From Synanceia verrucosa (lineage: Eukaryota; Chordata; Actinopteri; Perciformes; Synanceiidae): a DNA stretch of 64,000 nucleotides. A program made the translations under genes and the position numbers. The DNA is taken from contig JAQQSB010000862.1 of assembly GCA_029721515.1 (NCBI GenBank), positions 1 through 64,000 on the forward strand, given 5' to 3'. Of the stretch, positions 40,996-53,324 are shown in pieces; the stretch's first letter is position 1; each line of letters opens with the position of its first letter. Under the pieces are notes generated by a model. That model did not search any database, was not told the DNA's origin, and saw only the letters and a list, made by a program, of their open reading frames with translations.

Positions 40996-41759
40996 AGCAG
41001 AAAGATAGATACTTAGTTCATCTCACAGAGAAATTCACATATATATGTTATTATTTATATGATTATTGTTAATTATTGTGATTTATTTTTTACGTAAATT
41101 CAAACTATTAATTATTTATTTAAACTATTGATTGCTATATGTTATTATTATTATTTTTAATTGTTATTTATTTTAATGTGAATAAATATCTTGCACATGT
41201 TTGTAATTTAAATCTGGGACAAGCATCTGTGTGTGTGTGTGTTTTAGTAATACTAATCTTAAATACTATCAGTAAGATTCATACAAAATTTGATTAAAGT
41301 CAGCATTAGTGGATTCGCCCTCTTGAACACAACAGCCCCCTAAACACGCGCTGAAGTGATTAAGCCTCGTTTGAAGTAGTGTCAACTTTAACATGAGCTG
41401 AGCCTCAGTGGAGTTAACTTCAGCAAGGCTTATACAACCTTCTGTTAGGCACGTGAGTGGAGTACATAAGAAGCCCAGACCATGCGATTGTCGAAGAGTC
41501 GGGCTGATTTTTACAATAGTGCAGGGCAAAACATTCTTTTGGAACTCTACAAAGAGTGTAAACCGACAATAACCAAGAAGGGAAATGAATAGCGTGGCAG
41601 GAAATTGCCGACCACTTAAATGCGCAAGTTAAATTTTATAATAATGCTGAATGTCAATATCATGATAAACATGATAAAATAAAATGTCATGGTTATAAAC
41701 CTTTCAATGCCGCATGTTTAACTGCAGTAATCCAACTTCCCCACTGTTTCCTGCCTACG

Positions 41760-41960
41760 TTACACTACCTTATTCAACTGGAGTGTTTTAATGATGACTT
41801 ATTTTCAATTTAAAATCTTAATACAGTTATTTCATCGTAGGCTATCAAAGTTGTACTCTGAAACTTCTAGAGCTACACAAACATTTGTTTTTAAAACATA
41901 ACTTGCATCTTTTCACCTCAACTGTGACAACACAGCTTTCCGATGCAACACATCGCTCCA
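41760..41960 (-). repeat. inverted partner of 7.50-7.99 kb
   Basis: Carries the two halves of the 7.5-kb segment nearly joined, and so represents the state without the 7,630-7,920 insertion. The adjacent 86-codon frame at 41,269-41,529 is unassigned. Confidence 0.6.
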
Positions 41961-42209
41961 ACTAAGCTGTTCCTTCTGTTCCTTATTTGGTTGGTGATGT
42001 CTCTAGTAGGTGTATATTAACATTTCTAGGTCTGAGGTATCATCCAGAGGACATCCAGCACTGAATATCAACCAGTGAAGAAGAAGAACTGATGACATCT
42101 GACCTGAAGACAACACCCAGAGAGGAAGTGAAACTGTATAGCAAGGCAGAGCTCTATAAAAGCTTCAAGGGAAAAGTCAGCCAGCGTTCTGAACTGCTGA
42201 GGCCTCTAA

Positions 42210-43031
42210 AGCACCTTTCACACTGCATGAAAAACCCATGTGCACTGTGAAAGGGTCGAATCGACATTTTGACGCGGGTCAACGACTCAGCAATCGACCC
42301 GGGAGTTCATCGGCTCGGATCGGATCGGCTACAGTGTGAAAGTCGAGCCGTGTCGACCCACGTCGACTCGCTATTTACCCGATGATGTTGATGTATCTGC
42401 CTGTCGCGTTCTGCTTTAGTCACTGAGCAGCCTGTCAGGCTGTCAGTGTGAAGCTGCAGAGGTGATCACTTATAAGATCAGTCTATCTGTTGATCTCCAG
42501 AGACTGATCTCTGAAGGACAGAGATTTTATTTAATCAAACAAATCAAATGTGTAGCGACATCATCTTTAATAGGAGCACATAGTGATTTAGTCCTACGTC
42601 ATTCTGGGGAAATCCTACTGATCGGGGAAACCCGGTGTGAATTATGTGACCGTGTTTATATACAGCTTGTATAGTGATCTGACACACCTTTTTTATTGAT
42701 CATGGCAGTATGTATTAGTACTGCACTGGGTTTGTACACTTTGCAAAAGGGACAAATTGCAACATGGAACAACAATGTTAACGTGACTCGCTCATGTCCG
42801 TGTTGTCCATTGTTTACCTCTCTGTGTTCCGGTGCTCTGTAATCTGTAATGATGATGTGCTCAACATGATGACATATGGGAGGGAGGAAAAAACAGGCAC
42901 ACAGCTCTCACAGCTGGAGGTCAGAGCCACGTTAGCTGGCACTGTGAAAGAGCCCAAATGCCGATCCGAGCCGTGCCAAAGCGGGTTAGAAAATACCACG
43001 TCGACACACTAATTTCAGTGTGAAAGCGGTA
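42210..43031. mobile_element. non-autonomous PIF/Harbinger-like MITE, 822 bp
   Basis: Flanked by TAA on both sides (42,207-42,209 and 43,032-43,034), fitting the TWA target-site duplication of PIF/Harbinger elements. Termini AGCACCTTTCACACTG and CAGTGTGAAAGCGGTA are inverted repeats. Subterminal CGGCTCGGATCGG (left) and CCGATCCGAGCCG (right) are also inverted. It has high CpG content near both ends and no transposase. Confidence 0.75.
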
Positions 43032-43034
43032 TAA

Positions 43035-44715
43035 GAGTGATTGCTTGACTCTTTAAGTGGGTTTCTTGTTCACCATGGGGTAATTCTTAAACCTAAGGAA
43101 ATCCATAAATGTGACTTAAACACAGGATTTAGCCACAGCCTGCACATCATAAACACTATAGTACACTGTGCATAATTACAATGCTTTCAACACGTCCAAC
43201 AAAAACTTTGGATGCCAATCATTTCACCACAAACCATACAAAACCAAACAACAAACACCAAATACCAAACAAAAGGGAGGCTCCCATGTGCTCCAGCTGG
43301 ACCAATCACAGCACACCTGTTGACACAGCCAATCACATGTGTGAGCCCTCACAGCTCATCTGCATATCTGTGTTTGTGGTTCAAATATATGTGTGATAAC
43401 AAGACCACCCCATAAACCAAGACATCTGTGTATGAATCTTGCACCTGTGAAACTGATGACCAGGTGAGCTGTAAGGTTTAATGAACTTCCACACTTGGTA
43501 CAATGTTCAAAGACTGCATAGTATTTGATGATAACAACAGGCTCAAAAGTATATCAATAAAACATTTCTATAATAATCTGATATTCTGTTGTGATAGTTT
43601 ACTTTAAGAGCACTGTGCAGATTTACCTGTGTATTCCTGTTAACATTGTGTTTGTGCACAAACAGTTCTAAATACAGTTTATCACATGTTCACATTACAC
43701 TTCATTTGTTTTATATCACACATTGTAATATAAACTGTCTAATCTTATGTGTGTACTCCCCTTTCTCCTACTACTTTCAGAAAATGACATTTTATTCACC
43801 CAGTAAATTTCCAAAAAGTGAAACTGTTGAAGGTGAAGGACTTTGTAAAGCTTGATTACAGTAAGTGACTCTGCTTTATGCTTGCAAACACCACACACAC
43901 AGCACAAGCCATTCAGGATGCACAGCAAACCCTGACATATATGGAAAAATTGTGAAATTGTGAATTGTGAAAAAATGTTTTTTCTTAACTTGTGTTTATT
44001 TTACCTTAAGTATGTATATTGTTTTTGTAACGTAGGAGACATGTACATTACTGTGTAAACAAATGCATGCTACCACTCTGAATAACTTCTTGCCAACACA
44101 CTTCCACTGAAAATTTACCTGTGAATTACCACACAATGATAACAATCATATCTTTTACTATTATAATCCTTATGCCAAACAAAGTTTACACACTACACTT
44201 AAACAAGCTACACTCTGCCACAGATATCTACACTAATGAAGTTTCAAAATCATAACAAACTTTAACAAACTAACAGCAATGTTTCAATTTGATCTATCAA
44301 CACACACAGAAAAGTGCACAAGGTGTAAAAACACACATCAAATTAACTTCCTGACACGAAGAGACAGTCATGTGCAAAATGTCTACAACTGCTGTTTGTG
44401 GGCCTTGGCTTCAGCAAATGCAGCCCTGCTGTCAAACTATAAGGGGGGGGCCCCCTCGAGGGGGATTTCAATAACAGTGTCATTGTACTTTTCAGTCATT
44501 GAATTTAGGGAGGTGCTGTCGCGCTCACAAAGTTGTCGTTGCTGTTGAACACATAACCAGTTGTTATCAGGGGGCCCCCTTTCAGCTGGGGGTCCTCGGC
44601 AGTTGCCTAGTTTGCCTTCCCGGTTGTGACTGGCCTGGTCACTGCACTCCAAACATTGATATTTCACCAATGAAAACAAGCCTTTTCTGATTTTGTCCAA
44701 TTTCAACTGTTTTTA
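43035..44715. other. no gene; contains a GC palindrome
   Basis: Unassigned sequence. At 44,443-44,464 a run of eight G precedes the perfect palindrome CCCCCTCGAGGGGG, and GGGGGCCCCC recurs at 44,571-44,580. The 89-codon minus frame across both (44,437-44,706) has a Cys pair (CLEC) but no recognised domain. Confidence 0.4.
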
Positions 44716-44815
44716 AGTCTACTGGACTTGCTTTAGGTTGGTTGAAGACGTTTCACCTCTCATCTGCAGCATTCATTCACACCTGAGTGCAGATCACCTT
44801 AACGCTAGTGATGAG
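44716..44815 (+). repeat. short copy of the 6.93-kb dispersed repeat
   Basis: CTACTGGACTTGCTTTAGGTTGG...GAAGACGTTTCACCTCTCATC followed by CACACCTGAGTGCAGATCACC in inverted order relative to the first copy. Confidence 0.5.
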
Positions 44816-44885
44816 CAAATGAAGCTTCATGAAGCACTTGTAATGTTTTTAGACTCCTCTAGATGGTGCTCTTGGTTTAAAGATT

Positions 44886-45009
44886 ATGGCTATCCATCCA
44901 TTATCTACCGCTTATCCTTATAGGGTCGCGGGGGGGCTGGAGCCTTTCCCTGCTGTGTTAGGGCAGAAGGCAGGGTACACCCTGGACAAGTTGCCACCTC
45001 ATTGCAGGG
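44886..45009 (-). repeat. R1 dispersed repeat, truncated
   Basis: Only the 3' third is present: the reverse of CAGGGTACACC...GCTCCAGCC with the ATCCATTATCTACCGCTTATCC end. Confidence 0.7.
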
Positions 45010-45404
45010 CTGTTTATGCTAGTCACATCTCTTTTACACCACTATTTTATGAAGACATATCTTGTTCTGTCTTCATGTCACTGTTTACTTTTCCCTTACC
45101 TTACCTGACACTTTTCTCCATCCTTGCCACAGGTGGGGATTGAACCTGTGACCTTTGGCTCCACAGCAGATATTCAGGAGAAAAAAACTCCTTCCTTCTC
45201 TCTTCTCACAGAAAAGAATGACATAATATGACGTATCTATTATAAGAGTGGAAAAATTCATTAGCATAGAAAAGAATGACATAATATAATGTGTTCTGTT
45301 ATATTAGCATATGGATTGGTATGAGGGACATTAGTGACATCACTCAGAATGTATAGATTCAATACAGGAAAGTACCGGTGTTTTATATTTTCTATTTCTG
45401 TTTT

Positions 45405-45667
45405 TCAATATCTTTATTTTTATTTCTTTATTCATGTGTGCCTTTAAGCCGAGAGACTCTCCAAAATGTTGTTGTGCGTGCATAAAGACAATAAAGACTC
45501 TTGAACCTTGAATTAGCAGTCCAGCAGGACAACAGATTAGCAGTGCATGGAGTCAACCATGTAAACTTGTGTGGAGCACAATGTTTGGCAGCTCATCACC
45601 TCCAACACGTCAACTTGCAGACTAAAGTAAGCTTTTCTGGAACAAGGATGTGATTTGAATTTGCAGA
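45405..45667 (+). repeat. direct copy of 10.43-10.69 kb
   Basis: See the 10,430 entry; near-identical over about 250 bp, ending where the satellite array starts. Confidence 0.75.
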
Positions 45668-48600
45668 GCCATAGTCCAAATGCTTCTTTCTGGTGTCCTC
45701 TGCACTGCTAACCAGCAGCTGTGCATGTGATGTTTTTTACACGGATGTGCTCATCTTAAATTCTCCATTTGAGGTGATCTGAGAGGGATTCTTGTAAAAT
45801 ATGGCATTAAAGTATTCAGTTGCTATTGTCAAGCAAAAACTGTAATAAATATGTCTTAAAAACATGACAGTGTTCTTAACCCACTGACAAAATTCAGAAT
45901 TTCAAATAAGTCTTTCTAAATGAAGCTGGGACTTCAGAGGCACCAATACTACTCCCAACAAGTAGCACTTACTGCATTCAGAACTCAAGTCAGTGCCAGT
46001 GTTTCGGTAATGTTGATGCCAAATTCATGCCTGTAGCTAGTGGTGTGAAAATTAGGGAAAAATGTTGTTGCATTTGTCCAGCATTATTTCTGTTGAAGAA
46101 GTCACAACCAAGACAACCCCAAAGAGAAGCACTTATGAACACAATGTCCATCAGTGTCTTTTTTGAGGTGATCTAAAGGGGACTTTTAAAAAATGGCCTC
46201 AACGGTATTCAGTTGCTTTGTCACAAAATCTCCCAAAAGTAGATTAGACTGCAACAGTCAAGTCAATGCAAAATTAGAGAAGGATGTGCTCATCTTAAAT
46301 TTCAATGCAGCCATGTTCACTAACCCCACCCTTTTTTTTTAAGTTTAACGGCCCCGATATTCAAAAAATACAGGGGTTTCTGAACACCTAAACATTTGCT
46401 CCTTTTTTGCAGTTGTTGAGGGCCACTTAAATTGAATGACTTTTCTCAGTCCAACTATTCTACATTGTGGCATGTAGTTGAGCCCATCAGTAAGCCTTTT
46501 AAGCCATACAAAATGTAATGATAGAAAGTGATTGCTCGGCATTTGTCTAGGTAGTTTTCTGTTGAAGAACTCACAACCAAGACAACCTCAAAGAAAAGCA
46601 AAAGAACACAAGAATCATGTGTTTCCATTTGAGGTGATCTGAGGGGGGTTTTTGTAAAATATGGCATTGAAGATATTCAGTTGCTATTGTCACAAACTCC
46701 CCCAACAAGTAGCCCCCTTACTGATGCAACAGTCAAGTCAATGCCGTTAGAGTAATTCATATGACTTAAAAAACATGCCAGTATTTTTAAACCAACTAAA
46801 AATGCAGAATTGCGGGAAATAAGTTTTTTTAATGAAGCTGGGACTTCAGAGGTTCCCAAAAACCCCCCCAACAAGAGCCCCTTACGGGGATTCAGAACTC
46901 AAGTCAGTGCCAGATTTGGGAACGTTGATGCCAAATTCATGCCTTGGCTAGTGGGGGAAAATTAGGGAAAACCTGTTGTTTTTTGATTTGTCCAAATATG
47001 CCTGTTGAAGAAGTCAAAATCCAAGACAACCCCAAAGAGAAGCAAAGGGGAACACAATGTCCATCAGTGTCTTTGTTTGAGGTGATCTGAGAGGATTTTG
47101 AAATATGGCCTCAATGGTATTCAACTGTTTTTCTCAAGCAAACTCCCCCAAAAGTAGCACTTACTGTATGCAACAGTCAAGTCAATGCAAAAGTTAGAGT
47201 AATTCATATGATTTTAAAAACATGACAGTGTTCTTAACCCATTGACAAAATTCAGAATTTCTCAAATAAGTTTTTCTAAATGAAGCGGGGACGGGGCCCA
47301 CAAAACTCCCAACAAGTAGCACTTACTGCTTTCGGAACTCAAGTCATGCCAGTGGTGGTAATGTTGAGAAAACCATGCCTGTAGCTAGTGGTGGGGGAAA
47401 ATTGGGGAAAAAAATGTTCCCATTTGTCCGCATTATTTCTGTTGAAGAAGTCAAAACCCAAGAAAACCCCAAAGAGAAGCCCCCTTGGGAACACAATGTC
47501 CATCAGTTCTTTGTTTGAGGGTTGAGAGGGATTTTTGTAAAATATGGCCTAACGGTATTCAGTTGTTTTTGTCAAGCAAAACTGCCCCAACAAGTAGCAC
47601 TTACTGACTGCAACAGTCAAGTCAATGCTAAACCCAGAGTAACCATATGTTTTTACAAAACATGAAGTGTTCTTAACCCATTGACAAAACCAGAATTTCT
47701 CAAATAAGTCTTTCTAAATGAAGTTGGGATTTCAGAGGTTCCCAAAAACTCCCCCAACAAGTAGCATTTATTTTCATTCAGAACTCCAAAGTGCCCAAGT
47801 GTTTAGGTAATGTTGATCCCACCATGCCTGTAGCTAGTGGTGGGGAAAATTACAAAAACCCGTTGTCTTGCATTTGTCCAGAAAAATGTCCGGGGAAAAA
47901 CCCTTCACAACCAAGAAAAACCCCAAAGGGGAAAAAAATTTGGGAAACCAACCCCACTTCATTGTCTTTTTTTGAAGACTGAAAATTCATGAAAATAGGG
48001 TCAACGGTTCATTTTTGAAAGAAAACTCCCCAAAAGTAATTTACACTGCAAAGTAAAATCAAATGCTATAAAGCAATTCATGATTTACAAAAATAAAGTT
48101 TTCCTTTCCCACGAAAAAATGCAAAATTTGTAAAAAAAATTTTTTAATGAAGGGGGACCTAAAGGTAAAATTTCCCCCAAAAGGGGTAGCATTTACTGCA
48201 TTCAGAACTCAAGTCAGTGCCAGTGTTTATTAATGTTGATCCCAAAACCATGCATGTAGCTAGGGGTGTGAAAATTGGGAAAAAATGTTTTTTTTGCATT
48301 TGTCCAGCATTATTTCTGTTGAAGAAGCAAAAACAAGACAACCCCAAAGAGAAGCAGTTATGAACACAATGTCCATCAGGATCAGGGGATTCTTTAAAAT
48401 ATGGCCTCAACGGTAATCAGTTGTTTTTGTCAAGCAAAACTCCCCCAACAAGTAGCATTTTTCCCGGAATACAACAGCGTCAATGCCGTTAGAGAAATTT
48501 CTAAGGACTTAAAAAAACATGTCAGTATTCTTAACCCACGGGACAAAATGCAGAATTGCTCAATTAAGTCTTTTTAAGGGAAGCTGGGCCCTCAGAGGTA

Positions 48601-50920
48601 AAAGAACTCTCCCCCAAAAAAGTAGCATTTACTGCATTCAGAACTCAAGTCAGTGCCAGTGTTTGGGTAATGTTGATCCCAAACCATGCATGTAGCTAGT
48701 GGTGTGAAAATTGGGGAAAAATGTTTTTTTTTTTTGTCCAGCATTATTTCTGTTGAAGAAGTCACAACCAAGAAACCCCAAAGAGAAGCAGTTAGGGAAC
48801 ACAATGTCCATCAGGACGGAGGAGGATTCGTAAAATATGGCCTCAACGGTAATCAGTTGTTTTTGTCAAAAACTCCCCCAACAAGTACCCTTACTGAATA
48901 CAACAGTCAAGTAAATCCCTCAAGAGTAATTCATATGACTTACAAACATGTCAGTATTTTTAAACCCCAAATTGACAAAGTGCAGATTTGCTAAATTAAG
49001 TCTTTGAAAATGAATTTGGGGACTAGAGGTCACCAACACAAACCCCACGGAGCACTTACTGCATTCAGAACCTAAGCCAGTGCCGGGTTTTGGTAATGTT
49101 GATCCCAAAACCCATGCCTTTAGCTAGTGGTGTAAAAAATTAGGGAAAACCTGTTGCCTTTGCATTTGTAAACAATTCCTGTTGAAGAAGTCAAACCAAG
49201 ACAACCCCAAAGAGAAGCACTTAGGAACACAATGTCCATCAGTGTCTTTTGTTTGAGACGATCTGAGAGGGACCCTTTAAAAATATGGCCTCAACGGTAT
49301 TCAGTTGCTTTTGTCAAAAAAACTGCCCCAACAACTAGCACTTACTGACTGCAACAGTCAAGTCAATGCTAAATTTTGGGAGTAATTAAAGGGGATTTAA
49401 AAAACATGACAGTGTTTTTAACCCATTGAAAAAATTCCAAAATTTTCTCAAATAAGTCTTTCTAAATGAAGCTGGGATTTCAGAGGCCAAACTACCCCCC
49501 CAACAAGTAGCATTTTCCTACTGCATTCAGAACTCAAGTCAGTGCCAGTGTTTAGGTAATGTTGATCCCAAACCATGCCTGTAGCTAGGGGTGTGAAAAA
49601 TTACAAAAAACCTGTTTTTCTTTGCATTTGTCCAGAAAAATATCCGTTGAAGAACTCACAACCAAGAAAAACCCCCAAAGAGAAGCAATTTACCAACACA
49701 AGAATCATGTTTTCTCTACTTGAGGTGATTTTTAAGAGTGATTACAAGGGATTTATTTTTCATTTGCAACATCATGTTCAACCCCCCAAACAAGTAGCAC
49801 CCACTGAGATCAAATTCAAGGAATACTCGTTCGGTTTTTTTCAAAGACTTACAGTGATCAGTCTTCGGCTCATACATTTGTCCATAGTCCAAATGCTTTT
49901 TTTCTTGCCCCTCTGCACGGGAACCAGCAGCTGTGCATGTGATGTTTCTAGCACGGATGTGCTCATCTTAAATTTTCAATGCAGCCATGTTCCCCTCAAC
50001 CCCACCCTTTTTGTTGAAGTTTTAAGGCCTCGACTTAAGAAATTTAAACAGTGGTTTTGAACAGTTTAAAAACATTTGCATCCCTTTTGGGCAGTTGTTG
50101 AGTGGCCATTTAAATTGGAATGATTTTTCCCAGTCCAACTCATTGCTAAAAGGGAGGGAATTTGGGAGCTCCATCAGTAAGCCTTTCAAGCCATACAAAT
50201 ATGTAATGATAAAAAGTGATTGTCCCCGGCATTTGTCTAGGTGGTTTTCTGTTGAAGAACTCAAAAACCAAGACAACCCCAAAGAGAAGACTTATGAACA
50301 CAAGAATCATGTGTGTCCCCCATTTGAGGTGATCGGGAGAGGGATTTTTGTAAAATATGGCACTTAAGATATTCAGTTGCTATTGTCAAAAAACTGCCCC
50401 AAAAAGTGCACTTACTGTATGCAAAGTCAAGTAAAATGCTGCTAGAGTAATTCTTTGATTTTACAAAACACCAGTATTCTTAACCCACGGGACAAAATGC
50501 AGAATTGCTCAAATAAGTTTTTTTAATGAAGTTGGGACTTCAGAGGTTCCCAAAACTACCCAACAAGTAGCACTTACTGCATTAAAAAATCAAGTCGGGC
50601 TCATGTTTAGGTAATGTTGATGCCAAATATATCCTTTAGCTAGTGGGGGAAAATTATGGAAACCTGTTGTCTTTTGCATTTGTCAAGCAATATGCCTGTT
50701 GAAGGTTAAACCAAGACAACCCCAAAGAGAAGCACTTAGAACACAATCTCCACTTGTTTTTTTTTGAGGAGATCTGAGAGGGATTCATGTAAAATATGGC
50801 CTAAATGGTTTTCTTGCTTTTGTAAACAAAACTGCCCCAACAAGTGGGACTTACTGAATACAACAGTCAAGTCAATGCCGTTAGAGTAATTCATAAACTT
50901 CAAAACCCCACAGGACTGTA
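45668..50920. repeat. satellite array, monomer about 435 bp, higher-order pattern
   Basis: Landmark GTTGAAGAAGTCACAACCAAG and its neighbours recur at about 435-445 bp. Common words are GCACTTACTGCATTCAGAAC, TCAAGTCAGTGCCAGTGTTT, AACACAATGTCCATCAG and CCTCAACGGTATTCAG. A minority monomer (B) has AAGCCATACAAAATGTAATG (46,490; 50,175). A marker (C) has GTCCAAATGCTTCTTTCT (45,671; about 49,888). From about 46.8 kb on, words are corrupted by homopolymer runs. No protein; frames of up to 161 codons here are chance. Confidence 0.85.
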
Positions 50921-53040
50921 AAACCTGACCAATCAACTGACACTCGAGCGAGATGAGAGAACCAATCATGTGTCATCCTGCTCATGTCCCTCCCTCCTCC
51001 CCGCTGTTGCTGGAAATATCAAACACACAGTTCATCTGCAGAAAAAAGGAGGATAGAGGGAAACCCCTTTCTGTAGGGAACAATGTCAGAGAAAATGCAC
51101 CAAAAATACCACTTCCAGTGTTACTCTGACGATCATAAAGCAAACAGAAAAAAAGAGAAGAAAGGGGGAGGAAGAAAAGACTGAAAGACAAAACTCTGGA
51201 TAAAGCTAAGAGGACAAACCAGAGTGAACATGGGGTGGAGACACTGAGACATCTGAAGGGACTGAAAAGTGACAGAAGTTATTTTCCCTTTTGGGACAGG
51301 AAATTATTTGTTTAGCTTAGGGGGGGTTATTATTTTCATGAAATATGTAATGTTTGCTAATTTATTATTTTTGGGGTTTTTATTAGCCGGGATGCTAACG
51401 TTAGCTTCTCTGGGGGTTTAAGCGGGTCGTAGGTGTGGTTTTTGTATTGAAGAGGTTATAGGATATGACATTTTGACCATATTGAAAAGTCATAATCACA
51501 CTTTTCGATTAAAAAAGGTGAAAAAATGACGTTGATATATTGGTTTTGAAGGGGACGTTTACAGCTGTGGTGATGTAAGATAACACCCTCCCCCTCTCCT
51601 GCTGAATCCCACTGTTAAAAATTTTTGAAGGGGTGGAGTTTTGGAGGGGCACGGGATGGGAGGAGAGTGTGGAGGTAAGGGGAGGCTGAGAGGGGGGTTA
51701 CTTTCAAATCTTGCTACTTTTTTCAACTCATGAATTGTAGCTTTTAAATGAATTATCAATTATCAATAATTAACAGAACTAACTATTAATTTTAATCATT
51801 ATTTGCTCTTGGAATCGGGGGAACCATCTTTTTTTATCAAAGGTTTAAGCTTTTTTTTGATGGGATCGTCTGATATCATAAGTTTCCAAAAACTTTTGAA
51901 TCAGGAATTTTATGATTTGCTTCATATATATTTGTGTGTGTGTGTGTGTGTGTAGTTTTAAAGGGAAGAAGTTAATTTTTCTAGAGGTAATTCCGGGTTA
52001 CTTTTAAAAAATTTAAATGGATATTTTAGTTTGATTGAAAACCAACTCAAGAATCAGAAAAGGGCTAAGCGTTTTTCCTGGTTCCAGGCAGGTCCAGAAG
52101 GCAGCTTAGGGGGGGCTCGGGGTTTTTCAGATTCAAGCCCAAAGGGGAGGTTAAGCCTGTGGGGCAGGGTGGAACGGGGCGAGCTGGGTTGTCCGATCAG
52201 GGGACCTATTGGTCACCGGAGAGACTTGGGTCCCTTTTGGGTGGCGGGGCGGGACGCTGACTGGCTTTGGGGTGGCAGATGGTGTCGCATAAATTATTCA
52301 GATAATACATTCATTAACTCTTGTTTGGCCAAAAGGGGTTTCGTCTTGACGAACCCCCAAATAAAAGAAATGAAAACATTGGAAAATGAAAGCACTGTTG
52401 TTTTTAGACAAAACTTGACTGATCAGATGTTAAAATTAACACGAACATAACCAAATAACAGAGAGGAGAATAAAAAAAAACTAAGGGAGACATAGATGAA
52501 GACCAAAAAACGGGGACAACAGCTAAAAGACAACTGAAGTCTGGAGTTTTTTTTGGTTTTTCTATTATTTTTGGGAGAAGTGGGGGAAATTTGGGGAGAT
52601 TAAACGACCCTTTCCCCTTCTCTTTTTCACTTAATTCATAGGGTCGTGAATTGAATATAATCTACTCTTTAACTTATGAATCACATATTCACTTCCCACT
52701 ATAAACCAAAAAATTATTACCTTAGTGTTAAGCACGTGATGAGACATTTGATAATCCCCAAAGCCAGCAAATGTTTTTAAACAGTTTATTATCAATAACT
52801 TTGGATGTAATGATCTCATTATGTAGTTTACCAAACTAAACAAGATTAAACAGGATTAATTCAACCAGGGCTAACAAAAAAAAAACAATAGATTAAAATT
52901 ACTAAGTTATTAACTTTAAACACAGTTTTGATGTTCACAGTTGAAATATCAAAAGATTATATGGAAGTTTTAAATTTTCATTGCCCAAATTAGAGGGAAA
53001 ATGTGGCCCCAAAGGATAGAATTTATCTTAAAACAACCCC
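50921..53040. other. insert between satellite and second transposase copy, unassigned
   Basis: Mixed sequence with many G, A and T runs, a GT microsatellite (51,931-51,953) and no recognised gene. The 139-codon frame at 52,031-52,450 is not protein-like. The sequence appears to be of low quality. Confidence 0.4.
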
Positions 53041-53289
53041 ACTTGTAACTCAGTGACACATACTGCTTCGGGGGTCAAAAAAGGATCAAAATTCATTTTT
53101 TTCATTTGGGGGACTTTTTTTACCCAAAACTCATATCATGTTTAGATACTCATAACCTTTTTTACATTACATAGAGAATTCATCCACAAAATCTGAGGCA
53201 CATCTGGGGAGCCATTTTTTTATGGCTTTCTTCTTTTTTCTCTAAGGCCCATAAACACACACAGAAAGAGCATGGAGGTGTGGAGGCCC

Positions 53290-53324
<35 letters not shown>

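Noticed and set aside
44437..44480. Vector polylinker contamination (GGGCCCCC-CTCGAG resembles a cloning site)
   Set aside because: Only about 15 bases match; the flanks do not continue as vector sequence and the surrounding reads as genomic.
49575..50060. 161-codon frame inside the satellite
   Set aside because: Crosses monomer boundaries and corrupted homopolymer runs; no equivalent frame exists in the other monomers.
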